Source of the DNA: Hydrogenimonas cancrithermarum
Lineage (GTDB): Bacteria; Campylobacterota; Campylobacteria; Campylobacterales; Hydrogenimonadaceae
Assembly (NCBI RefSeq): GCF_030296055.1
Contig: NZ_AP027370.1
Location: 1,662,501-1,726,500, forward strand
DNA: 64,000 nucleotides
Direction: 5' to 3'
Shown here: in pieces, positions 1-9,564 of the stretch
Layout: each line of letters opens with the position of its first letter
Numbering within the stretch: position 1 is the first letter of the stretch
Translations under genes and position numbers: made by a program
Notes under the pieces: model-generated
Database searches by the model: none
What the model saw: only the letters and a program-made list of their open reading frames with translations
What the model was told of the DNA's origin: nothing

Positions 1-1770
1 AGCACAGGCCTGGAGTTTTCTTTCGAACTCGACGAAGAGAGCAAAGAGAAGACGGGAATCGGGAGCTTCGAAGTCTTCACGACGCGCCCCGATACGATCT
101 GCGGCGTCAGTTACGCCGCCGTGGCACCCGAGCACCCGCTCGCCAAAGCGCTGATGGAAAGAGGGTTGCTGGACGACGAGATCGCAGCGAAAATCGAGGC
201 GATGCGGCGTATGCCGGTGCGGGAGCGCAACATGGCCGAAAAAGAGGGGGTGCCGCTGGGCATCTACGCACGTCACCCGATCACGGGCGAGAAGGTGCCG
301 GTCTGGGTCGCCAACTTCGTTCTGATGGAGTACGGCAGCGGTGCGGTGATGGCGGTGCCGGCACACGATACGCGCGATTACGATTTCGCGAAAAAGTATG
401 GCCTGCCGATCAAGCCGGTCGTCTATCCGAAAGAGGGTGAACTGCCCGAAAACGAAGCCTACACCGAAGATGGGGTGTTGAAAGGATGCGGCGAGTTCGA
501 CGGCCTCTACGGCCAGGCGGCACGCGACGCGATCATCGCGTGGTTCGAGGAGAAAGGGATCGGCAAGAAGGTCGTCAATTTCCGCCTCAAGGACTGGGGT
601 GTCAGCCGCCAGCGCTACTGGGGTGCGCCGATTCCGATGATCCACTGCGAAAAGTGTGGCGTCGTGCCGGAAGCCAAAGAGAATCTGCCGGTGACACTGC
701 CCGACGATGTCGAGATAACCGGCGAAGGGAACCCGCTCGATCACCATCCGGCCTGGAAATTCACGAAATGTCCGAAATGCGGAGGCGATGCGACCCGAGA
801 GACCGACACGCTCGACACCTTCGTGCAGTCGAGTTGGTACTTTCTGCGCTACACGACACCGCGCCGCCTCTGGGAAGAGGTCGCGTTCACGAAAGAAGAT
901 ACCGACTACTGGATGCCGGTCGACCAGTATATCGGCGGTATCGAGCATGCGATTTTGCACCTGCTCTATGCCCGCTTCTTCACCAAAGTGTTGCGCGATC
1001 TTGGCTACGTCGACGTCGACGAGCCGTTCAAACGCCTTTTGACCCAGGGCATGGTGCTCAAAGACGGTGCGAAGATGAGCAAGTCCAAAGGCAATGTCGT
1101 CGACCCCGATGCGCTGATCGAGAAGTACGGTGCCGATACGGCGAGGCTCTTCATCCTCTTCGCCGCACCGCCGACGCAGGAACTGGAGTGGAACGACAGT
1201 GCCGTCGAGGGAGCGCACCGCTTCCTGCGCAAGCTCTACGACCGCGCGCAGAAGACCGAGCCGTGCGAATCACTGCCCGAAATCGACCACAAGTCGCTGG
1301 AGAAGAGTGAAAAAGAGGCGCGCAAAAAGGTCTACGAAGCGCTGAAGAAGGGTGAAGAGGTCTACGGTGAACGCTTCACCTTCAATACCCTGATCGCCAG
1401 CTGCATGGAGGCGATCAACGCCCTCGACAAACAGCAAAACCCGCAGATTTGGCAGGAGGGTATGTGGATTCTTCTCAACCTTCTGGAACCGATCGTTCCG
1501 CATATCGCCTGGGAACTCGGCGAGCGGCTCTTCAAACGCGCTAACTTCGTGCCTCTCGCAGTGAAGGAGGAGGTTTTCGAAGTCGACGCGATACCGATGG
1601 CCGTTTCGATCAATGGCAAACCCCGTGCCCAGATCGAAGTGGCACCGGACGCGAGCAAAGAGGAGATCCTCGAAGTCGCCCGGGCGGCCGTACCCAAATG
1701 GCTCGAGGGCAAAACGGTCGTCAAAGAGATCGTCGTGCCCAGGAAGCTGGTCAACTTGGTCGTGAAATAG
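1..1770 (+). CDS. leuS: Leucyl-tRNA synthetase, C-terminal part (5' end outside window)
   Basis: Class I aminoacyl-tRNA synthetase charging tRNA-Leu in the cytoplasm. The frame is open from the first base, so 589 residues of a protein normally over 800 are present and the N-terminal catalytic part is missing. The visible part begins in the CP1 editing domain ([10 protein letters not shown] near residue 28). It continues through [11 protein letters not shown] near residue 202, the class I KMSKS loop (KMSKSKGN near residue 357) and the anticodon-binding and C-terminal domains. It is followed by lptE, as in Helicobacter pylori. The identity is certain from motifs. Confidence 0.97.
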   Translation, partial: STGLEFSFELDEESKEKTGIGSFEVFTTRPDTICGVSYAAVAPEHPLAKALMERGLLDDEIAAKIEAMRRMPVRERNMAEKEGVPLGIYARHPITGEKVPVWVANFVLMEYGSGAVMAVPAHDTRDYDFAKKYGLPIKPVVYPKEGELPENEAYTEDGVLKGCGEFDGLYGQAARDAIIAWFEEKGIGKKVVNFRLKDWGVSRQRYWGAPIPMIHCEKCGVVPEAKENLPVTLPDDVEITGEGNPLDHHPAWKFTKCPKCGGDATRETDTLDTFVQSSWYFLRYTTPRRLWEEVAFTKEDTDYWMPVDQYIGGIEHAILHLLYARFFTKVLRDLGYVDVDEPFKRLLTQGMVLKDGAKMSKSKGNVVDPDALIEKYGADTARLFILFAAPPTQELEWNDSAVEGAHRFLRKLYDRAQKTEPCESLPEIDHKSLEKSEKEARKKVYEALKKGEEVYGERFTFNTLIASCMEAINALDKQQNPQIWQEGMWILLNLLEPIVPHIAWELGERLFKRANFVPLAVKEEVFEVDAIPMAVSINGKPRAQIEVAPDASKEEILEVARAAVPKWLEGKTVVKEIVVPRKLVNLVVK

Positions 1771-1777
1771 CTTGCGT

Positions 1778-1810
1778 GAGGAGTGGGAAGTGAGAAGTGA
1801 GAAGTTGAGA
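1778..1810. repeat. Heptamer array, GTGAGAA-type
   Basis: Four to five degenerate 7-bp units of the GAAGTGA/GAGAAGT kind lie directly after the leuS stop. They overlap the likely TTG start of lptE at 1805. No inverted partner of the same unit is visible nearby. Confidence 0.8.
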
Positions 1811-2359
1811 AAGGGTCGGCGCCGGACATGGACGCTTCTCCTTCTTTCATCCATCATCCATCATCCGTCATCCATCATCGCGCTCTCCGCGACAGCGCTT
1901 GCCGGTTGCGGCTACAAACCGATGACGGCCTATACCAAAAAGGTATTCACCGACAAGATCTTCACCGAGGTCGAAGTCTATCTTCGCGACCCCGAAAACG
2001 CCGTTCTGGTCAAAGATGCGATGAACGAAGCGATCGTCAGCCGCTTCGGTGCCCGCATCGCGAAGAAAAAAGATGCGACGACCCATCTGAAAATCGCTTT
2101 CAAAACGGTCTCTTTCACCCCGATTCAGTACGATGCCAACGGTTACGCCGTCTACTACCGTGCGAATGTCTCCCTTGAAATCCATTACGAATCGCCCAAG
2201 AGCAGCGGGGACGAGACCGTCTCGGGATTTTACGACTTTCCGATCGAGCCCAATGCGATCATATCGGATGCGAAGCGCTTCGAGGCGATCCGCTTTGGCG
2301 CCCAGAAAGCGCTCGACGCATTTATATCGCGTATCGCGATGCGAGGAGAGAGTCTATGA
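1805..2359 (+). CDS. lptE: LPS-assembly lipoprotein LptE-like
   Basis: Predicted outer-membrane lipoprotein that plugs LptD during LPS insertion. I choose TTG at 1805, giving 184 residues and a compact signal peptide: RKGRRR, a hydrophobic stretch and the lipobox LAGC with Cys at residue 35. The frame is open further upstream to TTG 1772, but that would put an array-coded tail before the signal. Part of the hydrophobic core (SSIIHHPSSII) is itself encoded by a second heptamer array. Position between leuS and folC matches the HP1546 lptE location in H. pylori. The family call rests on synteny plus the lipoprotein form; sequence similarity could not be tested. Confidence 0.75.
   Translation: MRKGRRRTWTLLLLSSIIHHPSSIIALSATALAGCGYKPMTAYTKKVFTDKIFTEVEVYLRDPENAVLVKDAMNEAIVSRFGARIAKKKDATTHLKIAFKTVSFTPIQYDANGYAVYYRANVSLEIHYESPKSSGDETVSGFYDFPIEPNAIISDAKRFEAIRFGAQKALDAFISRIAMRGESL
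1848..1879. repeat. Heptamer array, CATCCAT units, inside the lptE signal peptide
   Basis: Units CATCCAT, CATCCAT, CATCCGT, CATCCAT, CATC in direct tandem. They are translated as part of the hydrophobic core of the LptE-like signal peptide. Confidence 0.85.
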
Positions 2360-3891
2360 CGATACAAGAGATCATCAAAAAGTCGCTTCAAGAGATCAAG
2401 AGCCGCGGCCTTCAGCTCACGCCGGATACCTACAGCGAGATCTTCTGCCGCCATGCCAAACGTGCAAACGTCATTTTCGAAGATTGCCAGAGGCTGGAGA
2501 AGTTTCTCAAACGCCTTTCGCCGGAGCTTCAAGAGAGTGTCAAGAACCGTCATGTCTCGACACTGGACCAGCTGGTCCAGTATCTCGCATCGGAAGTGAT
2601 GCGTTCGGATACGAAAAAGAGCGGTGAGATCATCCAGGCCTATGTGTTGCTCGTCAAGCGGCTTTTACAGGCGGTTTCGATGCTGCACGACAAAAAGGCG
2701 GCACAGCTTGCGGAAAAGGATATAAAAAAGATCGTTCCCTACCTCGAAAAAGGGGAAATCGATGCGATTCGCGAGCATTGGAACCGGTTCGTCATGGAGT
2801 ACGACGACAGCTTCCTGAACCGGTTGAACCCCTACTGCGATGCCGATACGAGCGATCTCGAAGCGATGGTCGACGACCTGGTCGCCTGTTTTAAATCCCG
2901 TGAGGGAAGCGGCGGAGATTTGAGTCTGGTGGCGCAGCTGATCGTCGCGTCGCTGGTCCCGTCGATCGCGTCGGGCATGAACGACGAGATCGCCACCGTC
3001 AGTGCGCAGATCCGCTCCAATCCCGAACTGTTGACATCCCCGGCGATGATGGAAGATATCCGCCACATGATCAAAAAACGGATCGAACTGGACAAGAAAG
3101 CGGTCGTTTCGCGGATGACGGAACTCGATACGATCATCGAACATATCAATCTGACATTGGTACGTGTCGTCGACTGCGGCGAGACGAATCACGACGCGAT
3201 CAGCAAAATCCAGGGAGAGCTCGGCGAGGTCAACCTTGGAATCGACTCTTTCGAAGTGATCCATGCCAAACTTCTGGCGATCGCCAACTCCCTGGAGACG
3301 GAAACGCGGGTACTCAGCGACGAAATGAAGCAGAGCCAGGAAGATGTGACGGAACTCCGCCAGAAGGTGAGGGTGCTCGAAGACGCACTTCGCAAAGAGC
3401 GGAAAAAATCGGGGACCGATACGCTGACGAAGCTCCCCAACCGCCGGGCGATCGACGATTTTCTCTCCAAACAGGAGGCGGCTTTCAAGCGTTACGGCGA
3501 CAACTATGCCGCTGTTCTTTTCGATATCGACCATTTCAAGTCGGTCAACGACACGTATGGACACGATGCCGGCGACGTGATTCTGGCATCGTTTGGAAAA
3601 ATGCTCAGACGATACAGCCGCGAACTCGATTTCGTCGGACGATGGGGCGGAGAAGAGTTTCTGGTCGTCCTTCCGAAGACGGACAAGGAGGGTGCCTACA
3701 AATTCGCCGAGAAGCTGCGCGATGTCGTCTCCAAAAGCAAATTTATGTACAAAGGGACGCGTATCCCGGTGACGGTCAGCGGCGGCGTTGCGGACCGTGC
3801 ATCGAGCGAGAGCATGGAGGAGGTGCTCAAACGCGCCGACAAGAATCTCTACAGCGCCAAAGCGGGCGGTCGAAACAGAATAGTCGTTTGA
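2356..3891 (+). CDS. Diguanylate cyclase (GGDEF domain)
   Basis: 511 residues. The C-terminal ~170 residues form a GGDEF domain that would make cyclic di-GMP from two GTP: DTLTKLPNRRAIDD, FDIDHFKSVNDTYGHDAGD and the active loop RWGGEEFLVVLP. RELD five residues before the loop is the product-binding inhibitory site (RxxD). The N-terminal ~330 residues are soluble and largely helical with no membrane segment. They end in a coiled coil (about residues 300-345) and are an unrecognised sensor. ATG 2356 overlaps the lptE stop by 4 bases, so it is translationally coupled. H. pylori has no gene at this place, so this is an insertion into the conserved operon. Confidence 0.95.
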   Translation: MTIQEIIKKSLQEIKSRGLQLTPDTYSEIFCRHAKRANVIFEDCQRLEKFLKRLSPELQESVKNRHVSTLDQLVQYLASEVMRSDTKKSGEIIQAYVLLVKRLLQAVSMLHDKKAAQLAEKDIKKIVPYLEKGEIDAIREHWNRFVMEYDDSFLNRLNPYCDADTSDLEAMVDDLVACFKSREGSGGDLSLVAQLIVASLVPSIASGMNDEIATVSAQIRSNPELLTSPAMMEDIRHMIKKRIELDKKAVVSRMTELDTIIEHINLTLVRVVDCGETNHDAISKIQGELGEVNLGIDSFEVIHAKLLAIANSLETETRVLSDEMKQSQEDVTELRQKVRVLEDALRKERKKSGTDTLTKLPNRRAIDDFLSKQEAAFKRYGDNYAAVLFDIDHFKSVNDTYGHDAGDVILASFGKMLRRYSRELDFVGRWGGEEFLVVLPKTDKEGAYKFAEKLRDVVSKSKFMYKGTRIPVTVSGGVADRASSESMEEVLKRADKNLYSAKAGGRNRIVV

Positions 3892-5045
3892 TGAAACTGG
3901 CCGATTTTCTGGAGACGAAACCCCTCTACTACGACAAAATCGATCTGAGCCGCATGCCGCGCGCCTATGCCATGGTGCGTCCACATCTGAATCTCGGGGA
4001 GGTCGTGCATCTTGTCGGGACCAACGGGAAGGGAAGTACGGGGCGCATCCTGGCCTCTCTTCTGAAAGAGGCCGGCTACCGTGTGGGGCACTACAGCTCT
4101 CCGCACATCCTCCGCTTCAACGAACGTATCTGGATCGACGGTGCCGATGCGGAAGATCGGCGGCTCGAGGCGGCACATCGAACGCTTATGTCGTGGCTGG
4201 GCAGCGAGTGTGCCGAGGAGCTGAGCTATTTCGAATACACGACGCTTCTGGCGTTGACCGCGTTCGAAGGGTGTGATTTCGTCGTTTTCGAAGCGGGCCT
4301 GGGCGGTGAGTTCGATGCGACGAACGTCGTCGACAAAGTCTTGAGCGTCGTTACGCCCATCGGTATCGACCATCAGGCCTTTCTTGGTGACTCCATCACC
4401 CAAATCGCGGAAACGAAGATCCGAAGCATTCAAAAAGAGGCGCTCGTCGCACCCCAGCCCGCACCGGAAGTCTATGAAACGGCAAAGAGGATCGCGAAGG
4501 CAAAAGGCGCCCGTCTGCTTACGCCGGAAGGGGTGCTTGGAAAAGCGGTGCGCCGGTCCATTCTCGACACTGCGGTTTCGATAGGATGGCCTCTCTACCT
4601 GGGTGAAAACGCGGTGGCCGCTTTCGCAGCCGCGAAACGTCTCACACACCGTGACTACGACCCCGAAATGCTGGCCTCCATACAGCTCAAAGGCCGGTTC
4701 GAAAGGATCCTGCCCAACGTGATACTGGATGTCGGCCACAATCCGCTCGGAGCGAGAGCCGTTGCCGAAGCGCTTGACGGCAGGACGCCCGTTTTGGTAT
4801 ACAATGCACTCGAAGACAAAGATGTGGTGCAGATCCTCGAGATCCTCCAACCGGTCATCCGCCGTCTCGAGATCATACCGATCGAGAGCGAACGGGCGAT
4901 CGCGGAGGAGCGGCTCGCGGAAGCCGCCGCCAAACTCGGAATCGAAGCCGGGCCCTTTCGGGGATTGCGTGAAGAGGAGGAGTACCTGGTGTTCGGCTCC
5001 TTCATCGTGGCGGAAGCATTTTTGAAGTCGTTGCATGAAACATAA
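3891..5045 (+). CDS. folC: Bifunctional folylpolyglutamate/dihydrofolate synthase
   Basis: Mur-ligase-family ATP-dependent enzyme adding glutamate to dihydropteroate or folates. 384 residues, starting MKLADFLETKPLYYDKI. The P-loop GTNGKGSTGR lies near residue 44, followed by SSPHILRFNERIW, typical of FolC. ATG 3891 overlaps the last base of the diguanylate cyclase stop. The 3' end overlaps the next gene by 11 bases. Matches HP1545 in order. Confidence 0.95.
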   Translation: MKLADFLETKPLYYDKIDLSRMPRAYAMVRPHLNLGEVVHLVGTNGKGSTGRILASLLKEAGYRVGHYSSPHILRFNERIWIDGADAEDRRLEAAHRTLMSWLGSECAEELSYFEYTTLLALTAFEGCDFVVFEAGLGGEFDATNVVDKVLSVVTPIGIDHQAFLGDSITQIAETKIRSIQKEALVAPQPAPEVYETAKRIAKAKGARLLTPEGVLGKAVRRSILDTAVSIGWPLYLGENAVAAFAAAKRLTHRDYDPEMLASIQLKGRFERILPNVILDVGHNPLGARAVAEALDGRTPVLVYNALEDKDVVQILEILQPVIRRLEIIPIESERAIAEERLAEAAAKLGIEAGPFRGLREEEEYLVFGSFIVAEAFLKSLHET

Positions 5046-5928
5046 AATTCTCATCACGATCACCGACACCGGCAGCTTTCGCCAGTATACGCTGAGCCAG
5101 ATTCTCAAATGGGTGGTACTTGCACTCTTTTTCGCACTGGTTCTGGCAGGGGCCGCAACCTACCTCTATATGAAATGGCTCGAAGAGGCCAATGAAATGG
5201 CGAAGCGACGCCAAGAGGTACTCGAACGCAACATCGCGGCACTCAACCTTCAGATCGAAAAGCGGCAGAATGCGCTTGATCGTCTTGGGGACAGGCTCAG
5301 CGACCTGGAGATACTGGTCGGCGAGAAACCGGATACCGGCATCTCCACCTCGACACGGCTGGAAAACGTGACCCTTTCGGCGGCACAGCTCGCACTTCTC
5401 TTTTCGATCGTCCCCAATGGAGACCCGCTGCCGATGGAGGGGGTGACCAGCGCATTCGGCTGGCGCAGACACCCGATCAGAAAGTGCAAGGAGTTTCATG
5501 CCGGCATCGACCTGCGCGCCAAACACGGAAAGCCTGTCTGGACGACGGCCGACGGCGTGGTGGAGTATGCAGGCTACCATAAAAGGAGCGGCTACGGCAA
5601 TCTCGTCATCGTCGATCATGGATTCGGGTTCAAGACCTATTACGGTCATCTCAAAAAACTGACGGTAAGAACAGGCGATACGGTGATTAAGGGCGATGTA
5701 ATCGGCCTCAGCGGTAACACGGGGCTCAGCACTGCACCGCATCTACATTACGAGATCCGTTTCCTGTCACGTCCGCTCAACCCCTACTGGTTTTTGAAGT
5801 GGAGACGGGATGCATACACCTCGATATTCAAGAAAGTGAAGCAGGTACCATGGGAATCTTTCATCGCACTGGTAAGTCACATGGCCGCACAGGCCATACC
5901 ACCATCGTCGCCCCCGGAACAAAAGTGA
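5035..5928 (+). CDS. M23 peptidoglycan endopeptidase, Csd1/Csd2-like
   Basis: 297 residues. One N-terminal membrane segment (about 22-44) is followed by a coiled coil (about 45-95) and a C-terminal LytM/M23 zinc peptidase. Zn and catalytic motifs are present: HAGIDLRAKHG, YGHLKKL and HLHYEIR. It would cleave peptidoglycan crosslinks in the periplasm. In H. pylori two M23 proteins, Csd2 and Csd1, occupy this place before ccmA and set helical cell shape. Here there is only one, with the full zinc set, so it is closer to an active Csd1. The 3' end runs 79 bases into ccmA in another frame. Confidence 0.88.
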   Translation: MKHKILITITDTGSFRQYTLSQILKWVVLALFFALVLAGAATYLYMKWLEEANEMAKRRQEVLERNIAALNLQIEKRQNALDRLGDRLSDLEILVGEKPDTGISTSTRLENVTLSAAQLALLFSIVPNGDPLPMEGVTSAFGWRRHPIRKCKEFHAGIDLRAKHGKPVWTTADGVVEYAGYHKRSGYGNLVIVDHGFGFKTYYGHLKKLTVRTGDTVIKGDVIGLSGNTGLSTAPHLHYEIRFLSRPLNPYWFLKWRRDAYTSIFKKVKQVPWESFIALVSHMAAQAIPPSSPPEQK

Positions 5929-6176
5929 CGGGCACCATTCGAAGCGGCGGCGGCATCCATATCGACGGAGAGGTCGAAGGGAACGTCGAAGCCAAAAGTT
6001 ATGTCATCGTGGCGAAAGGGGCCGTCGTGCATGGAGATATCCATGCCGCGGAAGTCTATCTGAGCGGGACGGTTCACGGTGACATCTGGGCGCTTGAAAT
6101 AGAGCGCTACGCCACCGGCGTCTGCCACGGACAGATCGAAGCATTCAAAATCAACGAGGATATAACGAAAAGATGA
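5850..6176 (+). CDS. ccmA: Bactofilin, CcmA-like
   Basis: 108 residues, nearly all a right-handed beta-helix typical of bactofilins, with regular hydrophobic/glycine repeats such as GGIHIDGEVEGNV and VYLSGTVHGDIW. Bactofilins polymerise on the inner face of the membrane and position M23 peptidases. The adjacent Csd-like gene supports the same pairing here. ATG 5850 (MGIFHRTGKSHGRTG) resembles the H. pylori CcmA start and lies inside the upstream gene, giving an unusually long 79-bp overlap. Its stop overlaps mfd by 4 bases. Confidence 0.9.
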   Translation: MGIFHRTGKSHGRTGHTTIVAPGTKVTGTIRSGGGIHIDGEVEGNVEAKSYVIVAKGAVVHGDIHAAEVYLSGTVHGDIWALEIERYATGVCHGQIEAFKINEDITKR

Positions 6177-9175
6177 TCGAAGCCAATCTCTACGACTATT
6201 TCGAAAAAAGCAAAGCCCCGCAGATCCTGCTGGTCGAGAACGACAAAGAGGCGCAGACCGCCGCGACGGTCGCCACGCTGCACGGCATCGAATCCGTCGT
6301 ACTCCCGGATTTTCGTGCCACCTACGGCGAAGACCTCAGAAGCTGGCGGGAAGAGCTCTTTGCATTGAACGATGCCCTGAAACGCTATTACGAAAAAATC
6401 ATCCAAAATCCAAAATCCAAAATCCAAAATCCCATCCTGATCGCCCCGTACCACACCCTTCTCTATCCCCTGCCGAAGCCGGAGCTGATGCAAACCTTCT
6501 CTCTCGCGTTCGGCGACGATCTCGATCTCGAAGCGCTCAAAGAGAAGCTCTACGCATGGGGTTACAGCTTCGTCGACGTCGTCGAGACGAAAGGGGAGGT
6601 ATCGATCCGCGGGGATATCGTCGATATCTTTTCCCCCGGAAGCGAAAAGCCGTGGCGCATCAGCCTGTTCGACACCGAAGTGGAGAGTATCCGGACGTTC
6701 GAAGTGGAGAGCCAGAAGTCCAACAAAGAAGAAGAGCTCGAAGAGGTTGTCGTGGAGCCGGCACTCTTTTCCCTGACGAAGCCGGCGTTCGAAGCGCTGC
6801 AAAAACGGGTGGAGCTGAGCGACAGCGACGTTTTCGTCAAGGATGTGGCCTCTTTGGGGCTCTGGTTTCTGGAGGATCTCGCGCACGATCTGATGGCGGG
6901 GAAGATGGCGGTCGCGGTAAAAGATCTCGCCGACGAGGTGGCGTTCGCCTACGAACATGCCAAAAACGCCCTTCCCAAAGCGCGTTTCGACGTCGAAGTC
7001 GTTCCCGAAACGGGCCGTGTCAAAGCGATCGAACCGATCAATGTCGACCTGCTGACCGAAAACTACCCCGAGAGGGAACTTGTCATCGTCGCCGCCAGCG
7101 AAGCGCTCGTGCGCCGAAGCCCGATCAAGGAGCTGGCACGCGCGACGATCGTCAAAGCCGAGGGGGCCGTCAATCTTCTGACGCCCGAAAAGATCATCGT
7201 TTCGCTCAACAAACCGTTCAAGAAACGCGCCGTCAAGCGCCCGACGATTCTGCTCGACGACCTGAAGCCGGGCGACTACGTCGTGCATGAAAACTACGGT
7301 GTCGGCATCTTCAAAGGGATCGAACCGCACCAGGTGCTCGGCGCCGTGCGCGACTTCGTCCACATCGCCTACCAGAACGACGACACGCTGCTTCTACCGG
7401 TCGAAAACCTCGACATGATCGACCGCTACATCGCCGAAGGCGGTTCGCTGCCGGCCCTCGACCGGCTCGGAAAGGGGGGCTTCGGAAAGCTCAAAGCGAA
7501 AGTCAAAGAGCGCCTCTTCGCGATTGCGAGCGAGATCGTCAACATGTCGGCGAAGCGGATGCTGATAAAAGGGGCGGTGATCGATACCGATATCCCGGAA
7601 CTGTTCGAGTTCCGCGAGGCGTCGGGCTTCGAGTACACACCCGACCAGATCACGGCGGTGGAGGAGATTTTCGCCGATCTCTCCAGCGGCCGCGTCATGG
7701 ACAGACTGCTCAGCGGCGACGTCGGTTTCGGAAAGACCGAAGTGGCGATGAACGCGATTCTCGCCGTCGCCAAGTCGGGTTACCAGAGTGCGTTCGTCGT
7801 GCCGACGACACTGCTGAGCGCACAACACTTCAAGAGTGTCGAGGCCAGGCTCGCACCCTTCGGCGTGCGTATCGACAAGCTCGACCGTTTCACGACGGCG
7901 AAACGGAAACGGCAGATCCTCGAAGAGCTGGAGAAGGGGGAACTCGATCTCGTCGTCGGCACCCATGCGCTGCTCGGGGCGAAGTTCAAGAACCTGGGGC
8001 TTGTCATCATCGACGAAGAGCACAAGTTCGGCGTGAAGCAGAAAGAGGCGCTCAAACTTCTCAGCGAAAACGTCCATCTTCTCAGTATGAGCGCCACGCC
8101 GATTCCGCGAAGCCTCAACATGGCACTCTCCAAAATCAAAGGGTACAGCGAGTTGCGCACGCCGCCCGTGGAGCGCAAAGGGGTGCGTACCTTCGTCAAG
8201 AGTTTCGACGAGACGGTCGTCAAAGAGGCGATCATGCGCGAACTCCGGCGCGGCGGACAGCTCTTCTATGTCTACAACTCGATCGCCGGCATCGAGAGCA
8301 AGAAGAGCGAGCTTCTGGAGATTCTTCCCGGCCTTCGTATCGCGACGCTCCATTCGAAAATCACGGCGGCGCAGACCGAAAAGGAGATGCTGAAGTTCGA
8401 GGCGGGCGAGTACGACCTGCTGCTTTCCACCTCCATCATCGAGTCGGGTATCCATATGCCCAAAGTCAACACGATGATCGTCGACGGCGCCGACCGTTTC
8501 GGGATGGCGGACCTGCATCAGCTGCGCGGCCGTGTCGGGCGGGGCAAAGTCGAGGGGTACTGCTACTTTCTCGTCGAAAACAAGGATGCCCTCACCGACC
8601 AGGCCAAACGGCGGCTCATCGCACTGGAGAGCAACTCCTTCCTCGGAAGCGGTGCCGTGCTCGCCTACCACGACCTGGAGATCCGCGGCGGCGGCAACCT
8701 GATCGGCGAGAGCCAGAGCGGGCACATCAAGCAGATCGGTTATGCGCTCTACCTGAAGATGCTCGAGGACGCGATCCGTATTTTGAGCCAGGAGGCGGCG
8801 CCGGAACGCAAGAGTGTCGATATCAAACTCTCCATCACCGCCTATATTTCCGACGAGTTGGTGCCGCACGAGCGGGTCCGCTTGGAGCTCTACCGGCGTC
8901 TGAGCGCCTGCAGCGAGCCCCACGACGTCATCGAGATCGAGCAGGAGATCGAAGACCGCTTCGGCAAACCCGATCTTCCGACACGCCAGTTCCTCGATCT
9001 CGTCACGATCAAGGTACTCGCCCTCAAAAAGGGTGTCGAGCGGATCGGCAATTACAACGAAAATATCACAATACAGTATAATGATGAGAACAAAACGGTG
9101 GTCAAAGCGCGCAGCAGGGACGATGACGACCTGATCGCGAGCGTGCTGGAGGCACTGAGGAGCAAAGCGACATGA
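6173..9175 (+). CDS. mfd: Transcription-repair coupling factor Mfd
   Basis: Superfamily 2 DNA translocase that removes RNA polymerase stalled at lesions and recruits UvrA. 1000 residues. UvrB-like N-terminal part, then the RNA-polymerase-interaction domain (LKPGDYVVHENYGVGIFKGI near 365). The translocase domains carry Walker A GDVGFGKTEVA near 516 and DEEHKFGV near 614, and the relay domain and C-terminal TRCF domain follow. A heptamer array at 6401-6432 adds in frame the peptide IQNPKSKIQNP near residue 77, in the N-terminal UvrB-like part. The gene lies last in the conserved leuS-to-mfd block and overlaps the next gene by 4 bases. Confidence 0.97.
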   Translation: MIEANLYDYFEKSKAPQILLVENDKEAQTAATVATLHGIESVVLPDFRATYGEDLRSWREELFALNDALKRYYEKIIQNPKSKIQNPILIAPYHTLLYPLPKPELMQTFSLAFGDDLDLEALKEKLYAWGYSFVDVVETKGEVSIRGDIVDIFSPGSEKPWRISLFDTEVESIRTFEVESQKSNKEEELEEVVVEPALFSLTKPAFEALQKRVELSDSDVFVKDVASLGLWFLEDLAHDLMAGKMAVAVKDLADEVAFAYEHAKNALPKARFDVEVVPETGRVKAIEPINVDLLTENYPERELVIVAASEALVRRSPIKELARATIVKAEGAVNLLTPEKIIVSLNKPFKKRAVKRPTILLDDLKPGDYVVHENYGVGIFKGIEPHQVLGAVRDFVHIAYQNDDTLLLPVENLDMIDRYIAEGGSLPALDRLGKGGFGKLKAKVKERLFAIASEIVNMSAKRMLIKGAVIDTDIPELFEFREASGFEYTPDQITAVEEIFADLSSGRVMDRLLSGDVGFGKTEVAMNAILAVAKSGYQSAFVVPTTLLSAQHFKSVEARLAPFGVRIDKLDRFTTAKRKRQILEELEKGELDLVVGTHALLGAKFKNLGLVIIDEEHKFGVKQKEALKLLSENVHLLSMSATPIPRSLNMALSKIKGYSELRTPPVERKGVRTFVKSFDETVVKEAIMRELRRGGQLFYVYNSIAGIESKKSELLEILPGLRIATLHSKITAAQTEKEMLKFEAGEYDLLLSTSIIESGIHMPKVNTMIVDGADRFGMADLHQLRGRVGRGKVEGYCYFLVENKDALTDQAKRRLIALESNSFLGSGAVLAYHDLEIRGGGNLIGESQSGHIKQIGYALYLKMLEDAIRILSQEAAPERKSVDIKLSITAYISDELVPHERVRLELYRRLSACSEPHDVIEIEQEIEDRFGKPDLPTRQFLDLVTIKVLALKKGVERIGNYNENITIQYNDENKTVVKARSRDDDDLIASVLEALRSKAT
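6401..6432. repeat. Heptamer array, ATCCAAA units, inside mfd
   Basis: Four perfect ATCCAAA units plus ATCC. Three units equal 21 bp, so such a tract can lengthen a protein by seven residues without shifting the frame. Confidence 0.92.
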
Positions 9176-9564
9176 GATATCTCGTAACGATGGCAGCGTG
9201 TACAGTCATGCTTTTTGCAGGCGATTACTACTATATGGAGGGTGGAAAACGTGTCGAGTTGACCCCCGTCACCTCGGAGTTTCCGGCAGCCAGGAGCCTC
9301 CAAAACGTCTTGAAGTTCAAGAACGAAAGAGGCGCCGACGTGGCGATTCCGAACAGGCTGATCGTGAAGTTCAAATCGCCCGAAAATTTCGACCGCTATC
9401 TGAAAGAGTTCGGGTTGAAACTTCTGCACAGGTATCGAAACGGCACATGCCTTCTTCAAGCGCCCACGCCGAAAGCGGCCATGGATGCGGCCAACGCACT
9501 GAGCCAAAGAGAGGATGTGCTTTTCGCGCAGCCCGATCTCATCAAAAAGTGGAGCTTGCGATGA
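9172..9564 (+). CDS. Secreted subtilase propeptide (stand-alone)
   Basis: 130 residues with an N-terminal signal peptide (MRYLVTMAACTVMLFAG). It then resembles the prodomain of subtilisin-like proteases: IPNRLIVKFKSPENFDRYL, a core, and LSQREDVLFAQPDLIKK, the typical last strand of such propeptides. It ends exactly where the mature protease would begin, and the protease is encoded by the next gene with an overlap of 4 bases. I infer that it acts in trans as folding chaperone and inhibitor of that protease in the periplasm. ATG 9172 overlaps the mfd stop. Confidence 0.75.
   Translation: MRYLVTMAACTVMLFAGDYYYMEGGKRVELTPVTSEFPAARSLQNVLKFKNERGADVAIPNRLIVKFKSPENFDRYLKEFGLKLLHRYRNGTCLLQAPTPKAAMDAANALSQREDVLFAQPDLIKKWSLR

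Noticed and set aside
1778-1879. Treating the two arrays around the lptE start as another mini-element
   Set aside because: The two arrays have unrelated units (GTGAGAA and CATCCAT) and do not pair as inverted repeats.
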